Positions 22,734 through 31,269 of a stretch of 64,000 nucleotides of DNA are shown piece after piece. The notes beneath the pieces were generated by a model. It ran no database searches. It was not told the DNA's origin and was given only the letters and a program-made list of their open reading frames with translations. A program made the translations under genes and the position numbers. The stretch lies in assembly GCF_026262505.1 (NCBI RefSeq), contig NC_067204.1:9643797-9707796 (forward strand). Direction: 5' to 3'. The stretch comes from Trichomonas vaginalis G3 (lineage: Eukaryota; Parabasalia; Trichomonadida; Trichomonadidae). Position 1 is the first letter of the stretch. Each line of letters opens with the position of its first letter.

Positions 22734-23009
22734 AATAGAACCTAACTGAATTAAAATCAAATCATCCGAAACATTTAATGGTAGATGAAGATGGTTTAGC
22801 ATTAAAAAAATTGTCACTTTTTAAAAAATTTCGGATTTTTAAGAGTATGTTGAAAATTAAACATACTCTTAATATATGTTAATAATTATCATTTGATAAA
22901 ATTATTTAAATAGTAATCAAAATATTGTTATAAATATTAATGGAGTTGAAAAATTATGATCATAAAAGTAAGATGTTAGCATCTAGCCTCAGTAGATACT
23001 AAGTCATAT

Positions 23010-23465
23010 CAGAATAGACACATATTCATCCTCAATTGACTCTTACTCATCTTCAATTGATTCTCACAAATAATCAATTGATCCTCACTACTGATCAATT
23101 GATTCTCACAAATAATCAATTGATTCGCATTAATTATCAATAGATTCTCACTAAGAATCAATTGATTCTCAGTCACCCTAAATTGATTCTCACTACTTAT
23201 TAATTGATTCTTACTCATCCTTAATTGATTCTCGCTAAGAATCAAGTGATTCTCACTCTTCCTCAATTTCTTCTTAGTATTATTCAATTGATTCTCACTG
23301 ATGTTCAGTTGAATCTCACTAATAATCAAATGATTCTCACTCATCCTCAATTGATTGTCACTTATTCACAATTTATTCTTAAACAACCTTAATTAACTCA
23401 CAATATTCTTCAATTGATTCTCACTAATTATAATTTGATTCTCAGTCATCCTCAATTTATTCTAA
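23010..23465. repeat. MULE subterminal minisatellite A (TTGATTCTCACT type)
   Basis: Irregular repeats built around TCAATTGATTCTCACT, unit mostly 21-24 bases. Because most unit lengths are multiples of three, an incidental minus-strand frame of repeated SENQLI-type residues stays open. It is repeated almost unchanged at 50,815-51,270 in copy 2. Confidence 0.85.
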
Positions 23466-23739
23466 CTCAATAAGAATATGAATATGAAAATGGATTGGAA
23501 TAGGTGATAATTAAAATATATTGATATGAATTTGTGAGAGTGTCTTTAATAAAGAAAAATTTGTCAAAGAACAATAATGTCAAATTTGGTGGGAGCATAT
23601 AGTAATGAAATATTTATTGATAAATATTAATGTCATAATAATTGAGAGCATGTAGTAATGAAAAATTAATTGATAAATAATAATATTAAATAGGGTGATT
23701 GCATTGATCAATACATATATATGAATGAATTTCGATGTC

Positions 23740-24500
23740 AAACCGGCAGTCATATTGTTAGTCAAAACGTCAGTTATATTCTCATTCATACACTCACTCA
23801 AACCGTCAGTCATATTGTCAGTCAAATTGTCAGTCATATTGTCACTCAAACTGTCAGCCAATTGTCAGCTAAACTCTAAGTCATATTCTAACTAAAGCCG
23901 TCACTCATATTGTCAGTCAAAACGTCAGTCATGTTGTTACTCAAACTATCAGTCTTATTCTCACTAAAACCATCAGTCATACACTCTCTTAAACTATGAG
24001 TCATATTGTCACCCAAACTCTCAGTCATATTCTAAATAAAACCGTAAGTCATAGAGGCTGTCAAACCGTCAGTCATATTCTAACTAAAAAGCTAATTCAT
24101 AGTGTCTGTCAAACTGTCAGTCATATTGTCACTCAAATTGTCAGTCTTATTCTAACTAAAACCGTAAGTCATAGTGTGTGTCAAACCGAAGTCATATTGT
24201 CACTCAAATTGTCAGTCCTACACTCACTCAAATCAACAGTCATATTGTCACCCAAACTGTCAGTCTTATTCTCACTAAAACCATCAGTCATACACTCTCT
24301 TAAACTATGAGTCATATTGTCACCCAAACTCTCAATCATACACTCACTCAAATCAACAGTCATATTGTCAGTCAAACCGTCAGTTATATTGTCACTCAAA
24401 CTGTCAGTCTTATTCTAACTAAAACCGTAAGTCAAAGTGTCTGTCAAACCGTCAGTCATATTCTCAGTCATACTGTAGTTCATACTATCACCCAAACTGT
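23740..24500. repeat. MULE subterminal minisatellite B (GTCAGTCATATT type)
   Basis: About thirty degenerate units of GTCAGTCATATTGTCACTCAA type, roughly 23-24 bases each. It is cut at the right by the Maverick. The matching array in copy 2 (51,540-52,520) differs by whole-unit gains and losses, as expected of a slipping minisatellite. Confidence 0.85.
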
Positions 24501-24504
24501 AGTT

Positions 24505-24633
24505 AGTATCCCTAAGTCGTGTACTGTGGCACTGCGCGCCTCCGTACCCACTTAGCGGTTTTGACACTTTACGAAACTGGTAACGTATATTTTACAACAC
24601 AAACACAAACACCAACTTAACCTTAAATATTTA
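24505..24633. repeat. Maverick left terminal inverted repeat
   Basis: Starts AGTATCCC. The inner ~50 bases (ACGTATATTTTACAACAC, then repeated CAAACA, to CCTTAAATATTTA) are identical to the right repeat. The outer ~75 bases are only partly alike. Confidence 0.9.
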
Positions 24634-24758
24634 CAAAACTATCTGACACATAAACGACTTCACTAACGAACTCACTAACGAATTCACTACCGTCCTCACT
24701 AAATAAAAAATAACCTTATTTTTATTTTTTTTTAAATTTTTTATTTCATTACAAAGAC

Positions 24759-25193
24759 ATGTCCGACTACATTTACTATGACTCTTTCCCAGAACGTTTC
24801 CGTGAACTATTCAAAACTCAAGTAAAACTGAGAAACATGCATTTTAACAAAGACAGACCCATTGACGATGAAAGAAACCCTGAATATATTACAATCCCTT
24901 ATGACGCAAAGTTCATTGCATACATTCCTTATGGTCGCAGAGGAACGAAAACTATTTCAACAAAGAACAAAAATTATTTCTGGAGCGATGAAGAAAATTG
25001 CCTTATCTACATAAATGCATACTTAAATAAAGCTACATATTGTACAAAAGAAGGTTGGACTGGATTTGAGCTCTACATATACGACGACGATGGAAACAGA
25101 CGTTGTGTATACCCATACGATAATATGTACCATTGTTTTCATCAAGCATTAAACGAATACATAGTCAGTAAGGGTCTCATTCCTGTTGAGTAG
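24759..25193 (+). CDS. Maverick small protein, left outer gene
   Basis: 144 aa, acidic and Tyr-rich (MSDYIYYDSFPERFRELF...; YIPYGRRGTKTI). No family recognised. It sits between the outer terminal repeat and an inner inverted repeat, in a stretch that the right end does not share, so it may be a late acquisition to this end. Looks whole. Confidence 0.6.
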   Translation: MSDYIYYDSFPERFRELFKTQVKLRNMHFNKDRPIDDERNPEYITIPYDAKFIAYIPYGRRGTKTISTKNKNYFWSDEENCLIYINAYLNKATYCTKEGWTGFELYIYDDDGNRRCVYPYDNMYHCFHQALNEYIVSKGLIPVE

Positions 25194-25229
25194 ATATGTT
25201 ATATTTTTGTTCTGTCATTTATATAAAAA

Positions 25230-25275
25230 TAAACTTAAAATTAATGATATCACCACCCTCACACGTATGAAAACA
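25230..25275. repeat. Inner inverted repeat 1, left member
   Basis: About 45 bases containing TGATATCACCAC and CACACGTATGAAAACAT. Its inverted partner is at 47,774-47,820. Part of a mosaic terminal repeat interrupted by end-specific genes. Confidence 0.75.
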
Positions 25276-25368
25276 TAGCACAAAAATAATGTTTATGTTA
25301 GAATGTTAGATCTAACACGTTTTCTAACCTCAGCCGCTAAGCGGCGAGACCCTTTGGGTCTTTTCTAA

Positions 25369-25397
25369 CCTGTTGAATTCATTGCTTTATAACTCTC
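25369..25397. repeat. Inner inverted repeat 2, left member
   Basis: A 29-base block starting CCTGTTGAATTCATTGC; perfect inverted partner at 47,698-47,726. It overlaps the 3' end of the neighbouring minus-strand gene. Confidence 0.85.
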
Positions 25398-25906
25398 TTC
25401 CTTGGTTTCTTTTTAGTTGCTTTCTTCACGTCTGTCTCCAACTTGACTGTCTTTCTTCTTCGTCCGTAATGATACCAGTTACTTCCACCAGTCAATGGGT
25501 CAAATGGTCTTTCGTAAGGATTTCCATACATTCCATAGGGACCATACGGAAGAACTACTGGTGGAGAAGAAACATTTTCTTTAGTTCCATCGAATCTATT
25601 TAAATGCATTGTTTCACCTTTCATCTGGTCATTAAAGTCTTTTGCGTGTTTTGCAAACTCATCGTCCTTTCCTAAAGCATTTTCTGACTCAGTCGCAACC
25701 AAATTGGATGCTTTATTTATGAGCCCTATTTTATTTAATCTTAACTTCTTTGCAACCCAGCCTCCAATCTTCCCTTTATTTGCATCTAATGTCTTCGAAA
25801 CCCTTCCTCCACTCATTTTATTTACTGCGTCATAAGCCCCAAGTGCTTTTGCTCCAAATGCTAATGCTTTTGTTCCCATTGCGCCTAAAGCTGTCCAAGC
25901 TACCAT
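25379..25906 (-). CDS. Maverick protein with hydrophobic head and basic tail
   Basis: 175 aa. The N-terminus is Ala/Gly-rich and hydrophobic (MVAWTALGAMGTKALAFGAKALG), the middle has PYGPYGMYGNPY, and the tail is strongly basic (KKATKKKPRKRVIKQ). A membrane-interacting or DNA-binding minor virion protein would fit, but no family is recognised. It abuts the next minus-strand gene head-to-tail without a gap. Confidence 0.6.
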   Translation of the reverse strand: MVAWTALGAMGTKALAFGAKALGAYDAVNKMSGGRVSKTLDANKGKIGGWVAKKLRLNKIGLINKASNLVATESENALGKDDEFAKHAKDFNDQMKGETMHLNRFDGTKENVSSPPVVLPYGPYGMYGNPYERPFDPLTGGSNWYHYGRRRKTVKLETDVKKATKKKPRKRVIKQ

Positions 25907-26131
25907 TTACACCATATTAAAATCATCTCTCTTCAATATTATCTCATAAAAGTTCTCGTTACTGGAGAAAGTCAATGAAACATAAACATTCTCATGGACT
26001 TCGTCCTCGCCGCGTTGCGGCTTCATAAACTTCTTTCTTATCTCATCTATACGCTTCAAAATGTCTGAACAATTGCTAACATCTTCTACAACAGTTATTT
26101 CATCATGAATGACCTTCAAGAACAAGCTCAT
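25907..26131 (-). CDS. Maverick small protein, unrecognised
   Basis: 74 aa, ATG at 26,131, ending directly before the 175-aa gene and starting directly after the 293-aa gene. The tight minus-strand packing of three genes suggests a co-transcribed or densely packed block. Confidence 0.5.
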   Translation of the reverse strand: MSLFLKVIHDEITVVEDVSNCSDILKRIDEIRKKFMKPQRGEDEVHENVYVSLTFSSNENFYEIILKRDDFNMV

Positions 26132-27013
26132 TTAATATGCTATTAAAATCATCTCAATAATGAGTCCATCCTTTCCATCTTTAGGTAGCACAACATCTTT
26201 CATTGAAGAAGGTTCGACAAGTCTTATGTTAAACTTACTGACAAAGTTTGTTATACTATAATGCTTCGGTGGCGAATACATGTAGTTTGAAAGACATAAT
26301 ATAGATTCTTCAGCAAATTCACTTATACTGGATTTTATAACAATGTTCTCACGAGACCAAATACCACCAATTGACAATCTTGTAAGCAATCCTGCTGAAC
26401 CTTCTACTGTAAACGTCGATGGTAACATTCCACGAAGGTCATCTATTGACATCTTTGAGTCACTGAATTTAAATATTTTCTTAAAGCAATCGTCATTATC
26501 TAACCATGCAATAGCTTTGAAGTTTTCATTCGAATATACATCTGCTTCATTAAATGTAAAACCTGACTTCTTTGCAGAGACGACTTTAAAATCTATTGCA
26601 TTTGTTTCAAAATTATATACTATGGTAACTTCTGAAGGTAATGGATGTCCTTCCGCAGTCAGTTGTTCTCTCACTACCGTTTGAAGCTTTGTGTTAAAAA
26701 CTTTCATGTCATCTCCTGTGTCTAGGTTCACATACACAGCAACAGGAAAACTATCTTGCTTCTTTGTTTCATCATTATACCTCAAAACATTAAAGTTCTT
26801 CAATAATATTGTTCTTCCTGCTGGAATACTTCTAACTTGTCTTATTTCAATAGCTTTCTCACCTCCTACATACTCTACCCAGTGTCTTGGATATTCATAA
26901 GTATACTGACTTTCTTGAATTTTGGTAGGTTTCATCATAACGTGTTCATAGTATATCTTTATACTCTTGTCAGTTAGACTCGGTGCTATGTTCTGAATAT
27001 TTCTGACTTGCAT
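26132..27013 (-). CDS. Maverick beta-rich protein, possible minor capsid (penton) candidate
   Basis: About 293 aa from the ATG at 27,013 (MQVRNIQNIAPSLTDKSIKI...). Many alternating hydrophobic strands (AGRTILLKNFNVLRY, FPVAVYVNLDTG, VTIVYNFETNAIDFKVV) suit a beta-sandwich. Size and position opposite the ATPase would fit a penton-type minor capsid protein, but I see no defining motif. The start is only 16 bases from the divergent ATPase start, so both share one tiny promoter region. Looks whole. Confidence 0.55.
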   Translation of the reverse strand: MQVRNIQNIAPSLTDKSIKIYYEHVMMKPTKIQESQYTYEYPRHWVEYVGGEKAIEIRQVRSIPAGRTILLKNFNVLRYNDETKKQDSFPVAVYVNLDTGDDMKVFNTKLQTVVREQLTAEGHPLPSEVTIVYNFETNAIDFKVVSAKKSGFTFNEADVYSNENFKAIAWLDNDDCFKKIFKFSDSKMSIDDLRGMLPSTFTVEGSAGLLTRLSIGGIWSRENIVIKSSISEFAEESILCLSNYMYSPPKHYSITNFVSKFNIRLVEPSSMKDVVLPKDGKDGLIIEMILIAY

Positions 27014-27395
27014 TTTTAATGAAGATAAAATGAAGCATTTAATACATGACGTAGATGAAGACATGAATGAAAGCAGTGAAAAGCTCAACAGTTCTCTCAT
27101 TCTTCCTTTCAGTAAGGACTATGAGTTCTGTTCAAATGGTGTGTATTTCTATTGTGGAAAGATGGGTTCAGGTAAGACATTTAACCTCATTCGTCATATA
27201 CTCATAACAGAGCGTTTAGGAAACGACTCTTACTATGACCAAATCATTATATCAGCAACTTCAGACTCTATGGATTCAACAGCGAAAACATTTATGTCAA
27301 AAGTTCAAGCCTCTGTCGTTAAAGTTCCAGATAGCGAACTCATTGAATTTCTTCAACGTTACATTCGACGTAAGAGAAAATATTATGCTCTTATA

Positions 27396-28587
27396 TACGA
27401 AAAAAAGAGATCTGACATTGTGTCAGATCTCAGTAAAAGTGACATTTACATGTCAAAAAAATAGAATGAGTTTAAATAATTAAAATTGAGGGTGAGAGTA
27501 GTATTGTATGAAATAATATCTCTCACCCTCCAATTCATCCTATGGCGCCGAAAAAATTTTGGTGAAATGCGACCACATTTCACCAAAATTTCTCGGCGCC
27601 ATATAGAGAACTAGAGCCTGTGAGGTACTGATACTATCCATGTACCTCGCAGGCTCTAGTTCCAAGCCAAAATGGCTAAAAATTGCCCGCAATTGTTCAC
27701 ATTGCGGGCAATTTTTAGCCATTTTGGCTGGGAATTGGAGGGTGAGAGTAGTATTGTATGAAATAATATCTCTCACCCTCCAATTCATCCTATGGCGCCG
27801 AAAAAATTTTGGTGAAATGCGACCACATTTCACCAAAATTTCTCGGCGCCATATAGAGAACTAGAGCCTGTGAGGTACTGATACTATCCATGTACCTCGC
27901 AGGCTCTAGTTCCAAGCCAAAATGGCTAAAAATTGCCCGCAATTGTTCACATTGCGGGCAATTTTTAGCCATTTTGGCTGGGAATTGGAGGGTGAGAGTA
28001 GTATTGTATGAAATAATATCTCTCACCCTCCAATTCATCCTATGGCGCCGAAAAAATTTTGGTGAAATGCGACCACATTTCACCAAAATTTCTCGGCGCC
28101 ATATAGAGAACTAGAGCCTGTGAGGTACTGATACTATCCATGTACCTCGCAGGCTCTAGTTCCAAGCCAAAATGGCTAAAAATTGCCCGCAATTGTTCAC
28201 ATTGCGGGCAATTTTTAGCCATTTTGGCTGGGAATTGGAGGGTGAGAGTAGTATTGTATGAAATAATATCTCTCACCCTCCAATTCATCCTATGGCGCCG
28301 AAAAAATTTTGGTGAAATGCGACCACATTTCACCAAAATTTCTCGGCGCCATATAGAGAACTAGAGCCTGTGAGGTACTGATACTATCCATGTACCTCGC
28401 AGGCTCTAGTTCCAAGCCAAAATGGCTAAAAATTGCCCGCAATTGTTCACATTCCCATCTTTTGTTGGTAAGACGAAGAATATGAAATAAATTATGAAGA
28501 AGATAATGATGAATAAAATATCACTTTTTATATTTTTGACACGTAAAGTTGTCACTTTTCTGTCAAACTGTTTTTATCGTTTTCGTA
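27396..28587. mobile_element. 1.2-kb non-autonomous element carrying a hairpin array, inside the Maverick ATPase
   Basis: The ends are inverted: TACGAAAA at the left and TTTTCGTA at the right, flanked by TATA on both sides (probable target duplication). The first ~80 and last ~80 bases are imperfect inverted repeats with a shared AAAAGTGACA and TGTCAAAAA block. The interior is almost entirely the 250-bp array. No transposase is encoded, so it depended on another element. An 11-bp-arm hairpin (GAGATCTGACA) lies just inside the left end. Confidence 0.75.
27484..28453. repeat. 250-bp tandem unit (3.9 copies), four perfect or near-perfect hairpins per unit
   Basis: Each 250-base unit is a chain of four separate hairpins: GGAGGGTGAGAG/CTCTCACCCTCC; GGCGCCGA...TTTGGTGAAATG and its complement; CTAGAGCCTG..GAGGTAC and its complement; and AGCCAAAATGGC...GCCCGCAAT, a 29-base perfect arm. 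Units look identical. Open frames of 98 and 74 aa inside the array merely repeat with the unit and are not genes. Confidence 0.95.
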
Positions 28588-29211
28588 TATAACAATGCTA
28601 TTGTAGAGTTCATACAGTCAGGAATGCAAAAGACTTCAGAAGAGATGGAAAGAATTATTGACAAACACCACTTACGTCAATACTCAGGAGTTTACGATAT
28701 GAAACGACTGACAAACTACATTCTATCAAAACTTTCAAAATACCCCTTCAAAAAGTATCCTTCAAACACTCTGCTCGTTTGTGACGACTTCGCCGGAAAA
28801 GGTTTAGTGTCAAAAGCAGACTCACCATTAGCTAACATCATAACTAAAGTCAGACATTACCACTTAACTGTAGCAATACTTATGCAAACATGGCGTTTCC
28901 TTGCTTTAAACATAAAACGTCTCATAACTGACTTCGTTATCTTTCAAGGTTTCTCACGCTATGACATTGAACTCATTTGGAAACAGTCAGGTATAACATT
29001 ACCTTTTGAAGAAATTTGGGAAGCATATAAGTCTCTCATCTCTCCTCGTTCATACCTTGAGATTCATATCATGACTAATACCATTAAAGTCAAAAATATT
29101 CCATGGGAACGACCAACATTGTTTTAAAGTTTAACCTTCAATTGACTGATGGTAAACAAATTCCATGCATCTCTGTCGCCATTTCTGTTAATATTTTTGC
29201 TGTCATTCATA

Positions 29212-29640
29212 TCATCCACTTCCCCATCCGTTAGCTTTTGAGGATATGTTAGAATAGCTGTTCTTAAATGAAGGCTTTTCACCTTTGAGAGCATAAACTC
29301 TATAACTTTCTGCATACTTTATGTTTGAACCTCCTGAGCCATCATTGACATAAATTTTTATAGGCTTCCACCCTTTGTTCATATTCCTGCTTCTTCCCTT
29401 AGCTCTTTTGTTCAGTAGTTCTACATCTTTATACACAGCTCCTGTCTCAGTGAATTCAACAATATTTTCATTCGTTAGCTTTACATTCAAACCCTTGTCG
29501 AGTATATTGTTCATTTCATACATATAAAAGGTTTTTATTCTATATGAAATGAGAAGCAAATCCATCTTAGCTGGTGCCGTTAATGTTCCAATTGAACCAA
29601 CATCAAATGTTGACTCACGAACGACAAACAATATTGTCAT
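29212..29640 (-). CDS. Maverick protein, unrecognised
   Basis: 142 aa with ATG at 29,640. N-terminal hydrophobic strands (MTILFVVREST), middle charged (LLNKRAKGRSRNMNKGW), Gly/Ser-rich end. It converges on the ATPase gene. No family recognised. Confidence 0.45.
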   Translation of the reverse strand: MTILFVVRESTFDVGSIGTLTAPAKMDLLLISYRIKTFYMYEMNNILDKGLNVKLTNENIVEFTETGAVYKDVELLNKRAKGRSRNMNKGWKPIKIYVNDGSGGSNIKYAESYRVYALKGEKPSFKNSYSNISSKANGWGSG

Positions 29641-29661
29641 AAAGAATATAGTTCAGAGTGT

Positions 29662-30198
29662 TTGAAAGAAAAAGAACCAGAACTTAAGTCGGGAGGGCTC
29701 AAAGAGCCCATCTTGGCGCATGGCGCCGTGAATTTAAACTCAGCTTCAAACGCTAACGCTACATCAGATGTTAAGTTAGAGTATCCACCACTGGACCAAA
29801 TTCTTTCAAGAGAAGCCAACGACAACCCTTACACAAATGTTCAAACAAATCCTTCAGATAACGTAGACCATTACCTTCTTCAGTTATACCAAACAATTTT
29901 ACTCAAAGACGATAAGAAGCTTTTGACAAATCTTATAAGCAAGAACCAAATAATTCTAACAAAGGAGGACCTTGAAAATGTTATCTCACGAATAACAGGG
30001 AAACAATGTGTCATTGACTATCTCGACCCTGAAATCGAATGCTGTGGTCAAACTCCACTATTCATGAAAATAGGTAACATCCGCATCATTGAAACACCAG
30101 GAACTACAGGAGTTGAGTTTAAGTATAAATATTCGAACGAGTATACAAAACTATCTACTTACTATAAGCTTTGCTTGAAATATGTTTTAGTAAATTAA
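29662..30198 (+). CDS. Maverick ORF without an obvious ATG
   Basis: About 178 codons open. It includes the mini-hairpin repeats GGGCTCAAAGAGCCC and GGCGCATGGCGCC within its reading frame near its start, then a helical segment (DHYLLQLYQTILLKDDKKLL) and a mixed C-terminus. No ATG lies near the 5' end, so the true start or coding status is uncertain. No family recognised. Confidence 0.4.
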   Translation: MKEKEPELKSGGLKEPILAHGAVNLNSASNANATSDVKLEYPPLDQILSREANDNPYTNVQTNPSDNVDHYLLQLYQTILLKDDKKLLTNLISKNQIILTKEDLENVISRITGKQCVIDYLDPEIECCGQTPLFMKIGNIRIIETPGTTGVEFKYKYSNEYTKLSTYYKLCLKYVLVN

Positions 30199-30257
30199 AG
30201 CAGTCAGGAGGGCTCTTTGAGCCCATCTTGGCGCTTTGCGCCGTCAGTCAAAAAAAT

Positions 30258-30530
30258 TCAAGTTAGCAATTTGTAATATCTGTCCAAAACTTCTTCAACA
30301 GTATCGAACTCATCTTCATAATGCAAACCTAATCTTATTGACTTGGTGCAGTTTTCACTAACACAATATAGCGCTTTGCGCTCGGCGCCTTTGACGCCTT
30401 TTTCTGTTCTCTTGACTGGCATAACTAACTCATTTGTTTCATCAAACAGCAACAACCAAAGTTCATGACCTAATACATAACATTCATACTTTATATTTTT
30501 AGCTCTGAGTTCTCTTGTAAGCTGTTGCAT
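30258..30530 (-). CDS. Maverick small protein, unrecognised
   Basis: 90 aa, basic and helical at the start (MQQLTRELRAKNIKYECYVL), with two cysteines in YCVSENCTKS. Its frame also contains mini-hairpin repeats (GCGCTTTGCGC). Looks whole. Confidence 0.45.
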   Translation of the reverse strand: MQQLTRELRAKNIKYECYVLGHELWLLLFDETNELVMPVKRTEKGVKGAERKALYCVSENCTKSIRLGLHYEDEFDTVEEVLDRYYKLLT

Positions 30531-30585
30531 TTAATATTTTCTAAAAAGTCAACTTCAACAGTCATTCGCACTGGTGCCTTCAGTT

Positions 30586-30915
30586 CTACAGGCTCTCCTG
30601 AAAGTCAACAAGTCTGAATTGCATGTCTTTCAAATTATGAGGACTAATGCGAACCCATTTACCTAAATGAGTTGCTATGACAGGAACGTTTGGAATGAAC
30701 ATTGAATTGACTGCATAACAGAAGGATTTATATTCTACTGAACCTTTACTATTAACTCCTGAAATACCTGTGACATTAGCTATTTTTGACTCAACGTACA
30801 AACAATTACCATAACATACGTATGGAACAGATTTCATCTCAATCGTTTTGTCAACACTTTTCAAAGGAAATGTCATATGGTATGCTCCCAGAAGAAGTTG
30901 TACTCTATGACTCAT
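30586..30915 (-). CDS. Maverick small protein, beta-rich, unrecognised
   Basis: 109 aa, beginning inside the 3' end of the upstream minus-strand gene (about 11 bases overlap). Strand-rich composition (YVCYGNCLYVESKIANVTGI). Translational or transcriptional coupling with the gene at 30,905-31,252 is likely. Confidence 0.5.
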   Translation of the reverse strand: MSHRVQLLLGAYHMTFPLKSVDKTIEMKSVPYVCYGNCLYVESKIANVTGISGVNSKGSVEYKSFCYAVNSMFIPNVPVIATHLGKWVRISPHNLKDMQFRLVDFQESL

Positions 30916-31252
30916 TCTGGTTCTTGAACTCTTTCTTGCTACTGAACTTCAATGTTCCCTCAGAAGAGAGTTCGACATCTATGTTGTCAATAGTTTCTTC
31001 ATTTATGAGAGTATCTATGACTCCAGCAATTTTATCTATTCTGTACTCGGCTCTGTTAGGAAATGTTACAACACTTCTTTTGTCATCTATTTCAATCTCT
31101 ATGAAATCTGTTTCATCTGTTATGACAAAAGTTGCGATAGTATTGAAGTCAACAACTCTGAAAGCAAGCGCTTCATTCTGAAGACCTAAGTTTGTTTGTA
31201 GCTTTACTGTCCCGTATTCGTTTGGGTCTGTACTTTGCAAATAGAACAACAT
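30905..31252 (-). CDS. Maverick small protein, beta-rich, unrecognised
   Basis: 115 aa (MLFYLQSTDPNEYGTVKLQ...), many short strands. It is divergent from the fibre gene, with only 17 bases between the two ATGs. Could be a small virion or chaperone-like component of the fibre; that is inference from position only. Confidence 0.5.
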   Translation of the reverse strand: MLFYLQSTDPNEYGTVKLQTNLGLQNEALAFRVVDFNTIATFVITDETDFIEIEIDDKRSVVTFPNRAEYRIDKIAGVIDTLINEETIDNIDVELSSEGTLKFSSKKEFKNQNES

Positions 31253-31269
31253 TTTATTCTCATTAAAAT

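Larger units (their letters stand above)
18964..22802 (-). pseudogene. MULE transposase, split by an inserted element
   Basis: About 1,020 codons with ATG at 22,802. A DDE-type core is readable: LIHLDATFSWPKYIFIFPRG (first Asp), then SDLGTGVLKF...NYICIRHYLG (second Asp and the C-x-x-H motif), then STNNSAEGKHRHIN (the E-bearing TNN-x-x-E motif of MULEs). A C-terminal Cys motif (CIHCGFSYNDI..CKYCKDFF) looks like a zinc finger. The frame is open from 18,964 to the insertion at 22,101, and resumes after 22,733 for only the first ~23 codons. So the single evident defect is the inserted 633-bp element. MULE transposases cut and paste the element through its terminal repeats. Confidence 0.8.
18964..24504 (-). 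mobile_element. MULE DNA transposon, copy 1
   Basis: It contains a Mutator-like transposase (minus strand) plus about 1.6 kb of subterminal minisatellite (23.0-24.5 kb). It is cut at its right side by the Maverick beginning at 24,505. The true left end is unresolved; the tandem repeats at 18.39-18.87 kb may belong to it. The transposase and minisatellite match copy 2 (48.4-52.6 kb) almost base for base, with about five differences in 2.2 kb of transposase, so the two copies parted recently. Confidence 0.8.
27030..29127 (+). pseudogene. Maverick genome-packaging ATPase, split by an inserted element
   Basis: The first part has a Walker A loop (GKMGSGKT, near 27,160-27,185) after a short N-terminus. 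The last part has a Walker B-like strand (NTLLVCDDFAG, near 28,765-28,795) and the C-terminal region. This is the FtsK/HerA-type ATPase used by Polintons and adenovirus-like capsids for DNA packaging. A 1.2-kb hairpin-array element occupies 27,396-28,587 inside it. Fossil gene. Confidence 0.8.

Noticed and set aside
23009-24555. Proteins made of SENQL or SDNMTDGL repeats
   Set aside because: Low-complexity frames inside the MULE minisatellite, open on both strands because of the unit length.
24560-24632. Telomere-like repeat (CACAAACACAAACACC)
   Set aside because: It is a short part of the Maverick terminal repeat and present at both ends in inverted orientation; not a telomere.
27540-28364. 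Three identical 98-aa and three 74-aa ORFs
   Set aside because: They merely repeat with the 250-bp hairpin unit and read through hairpin arms; no start context or independent conservation.
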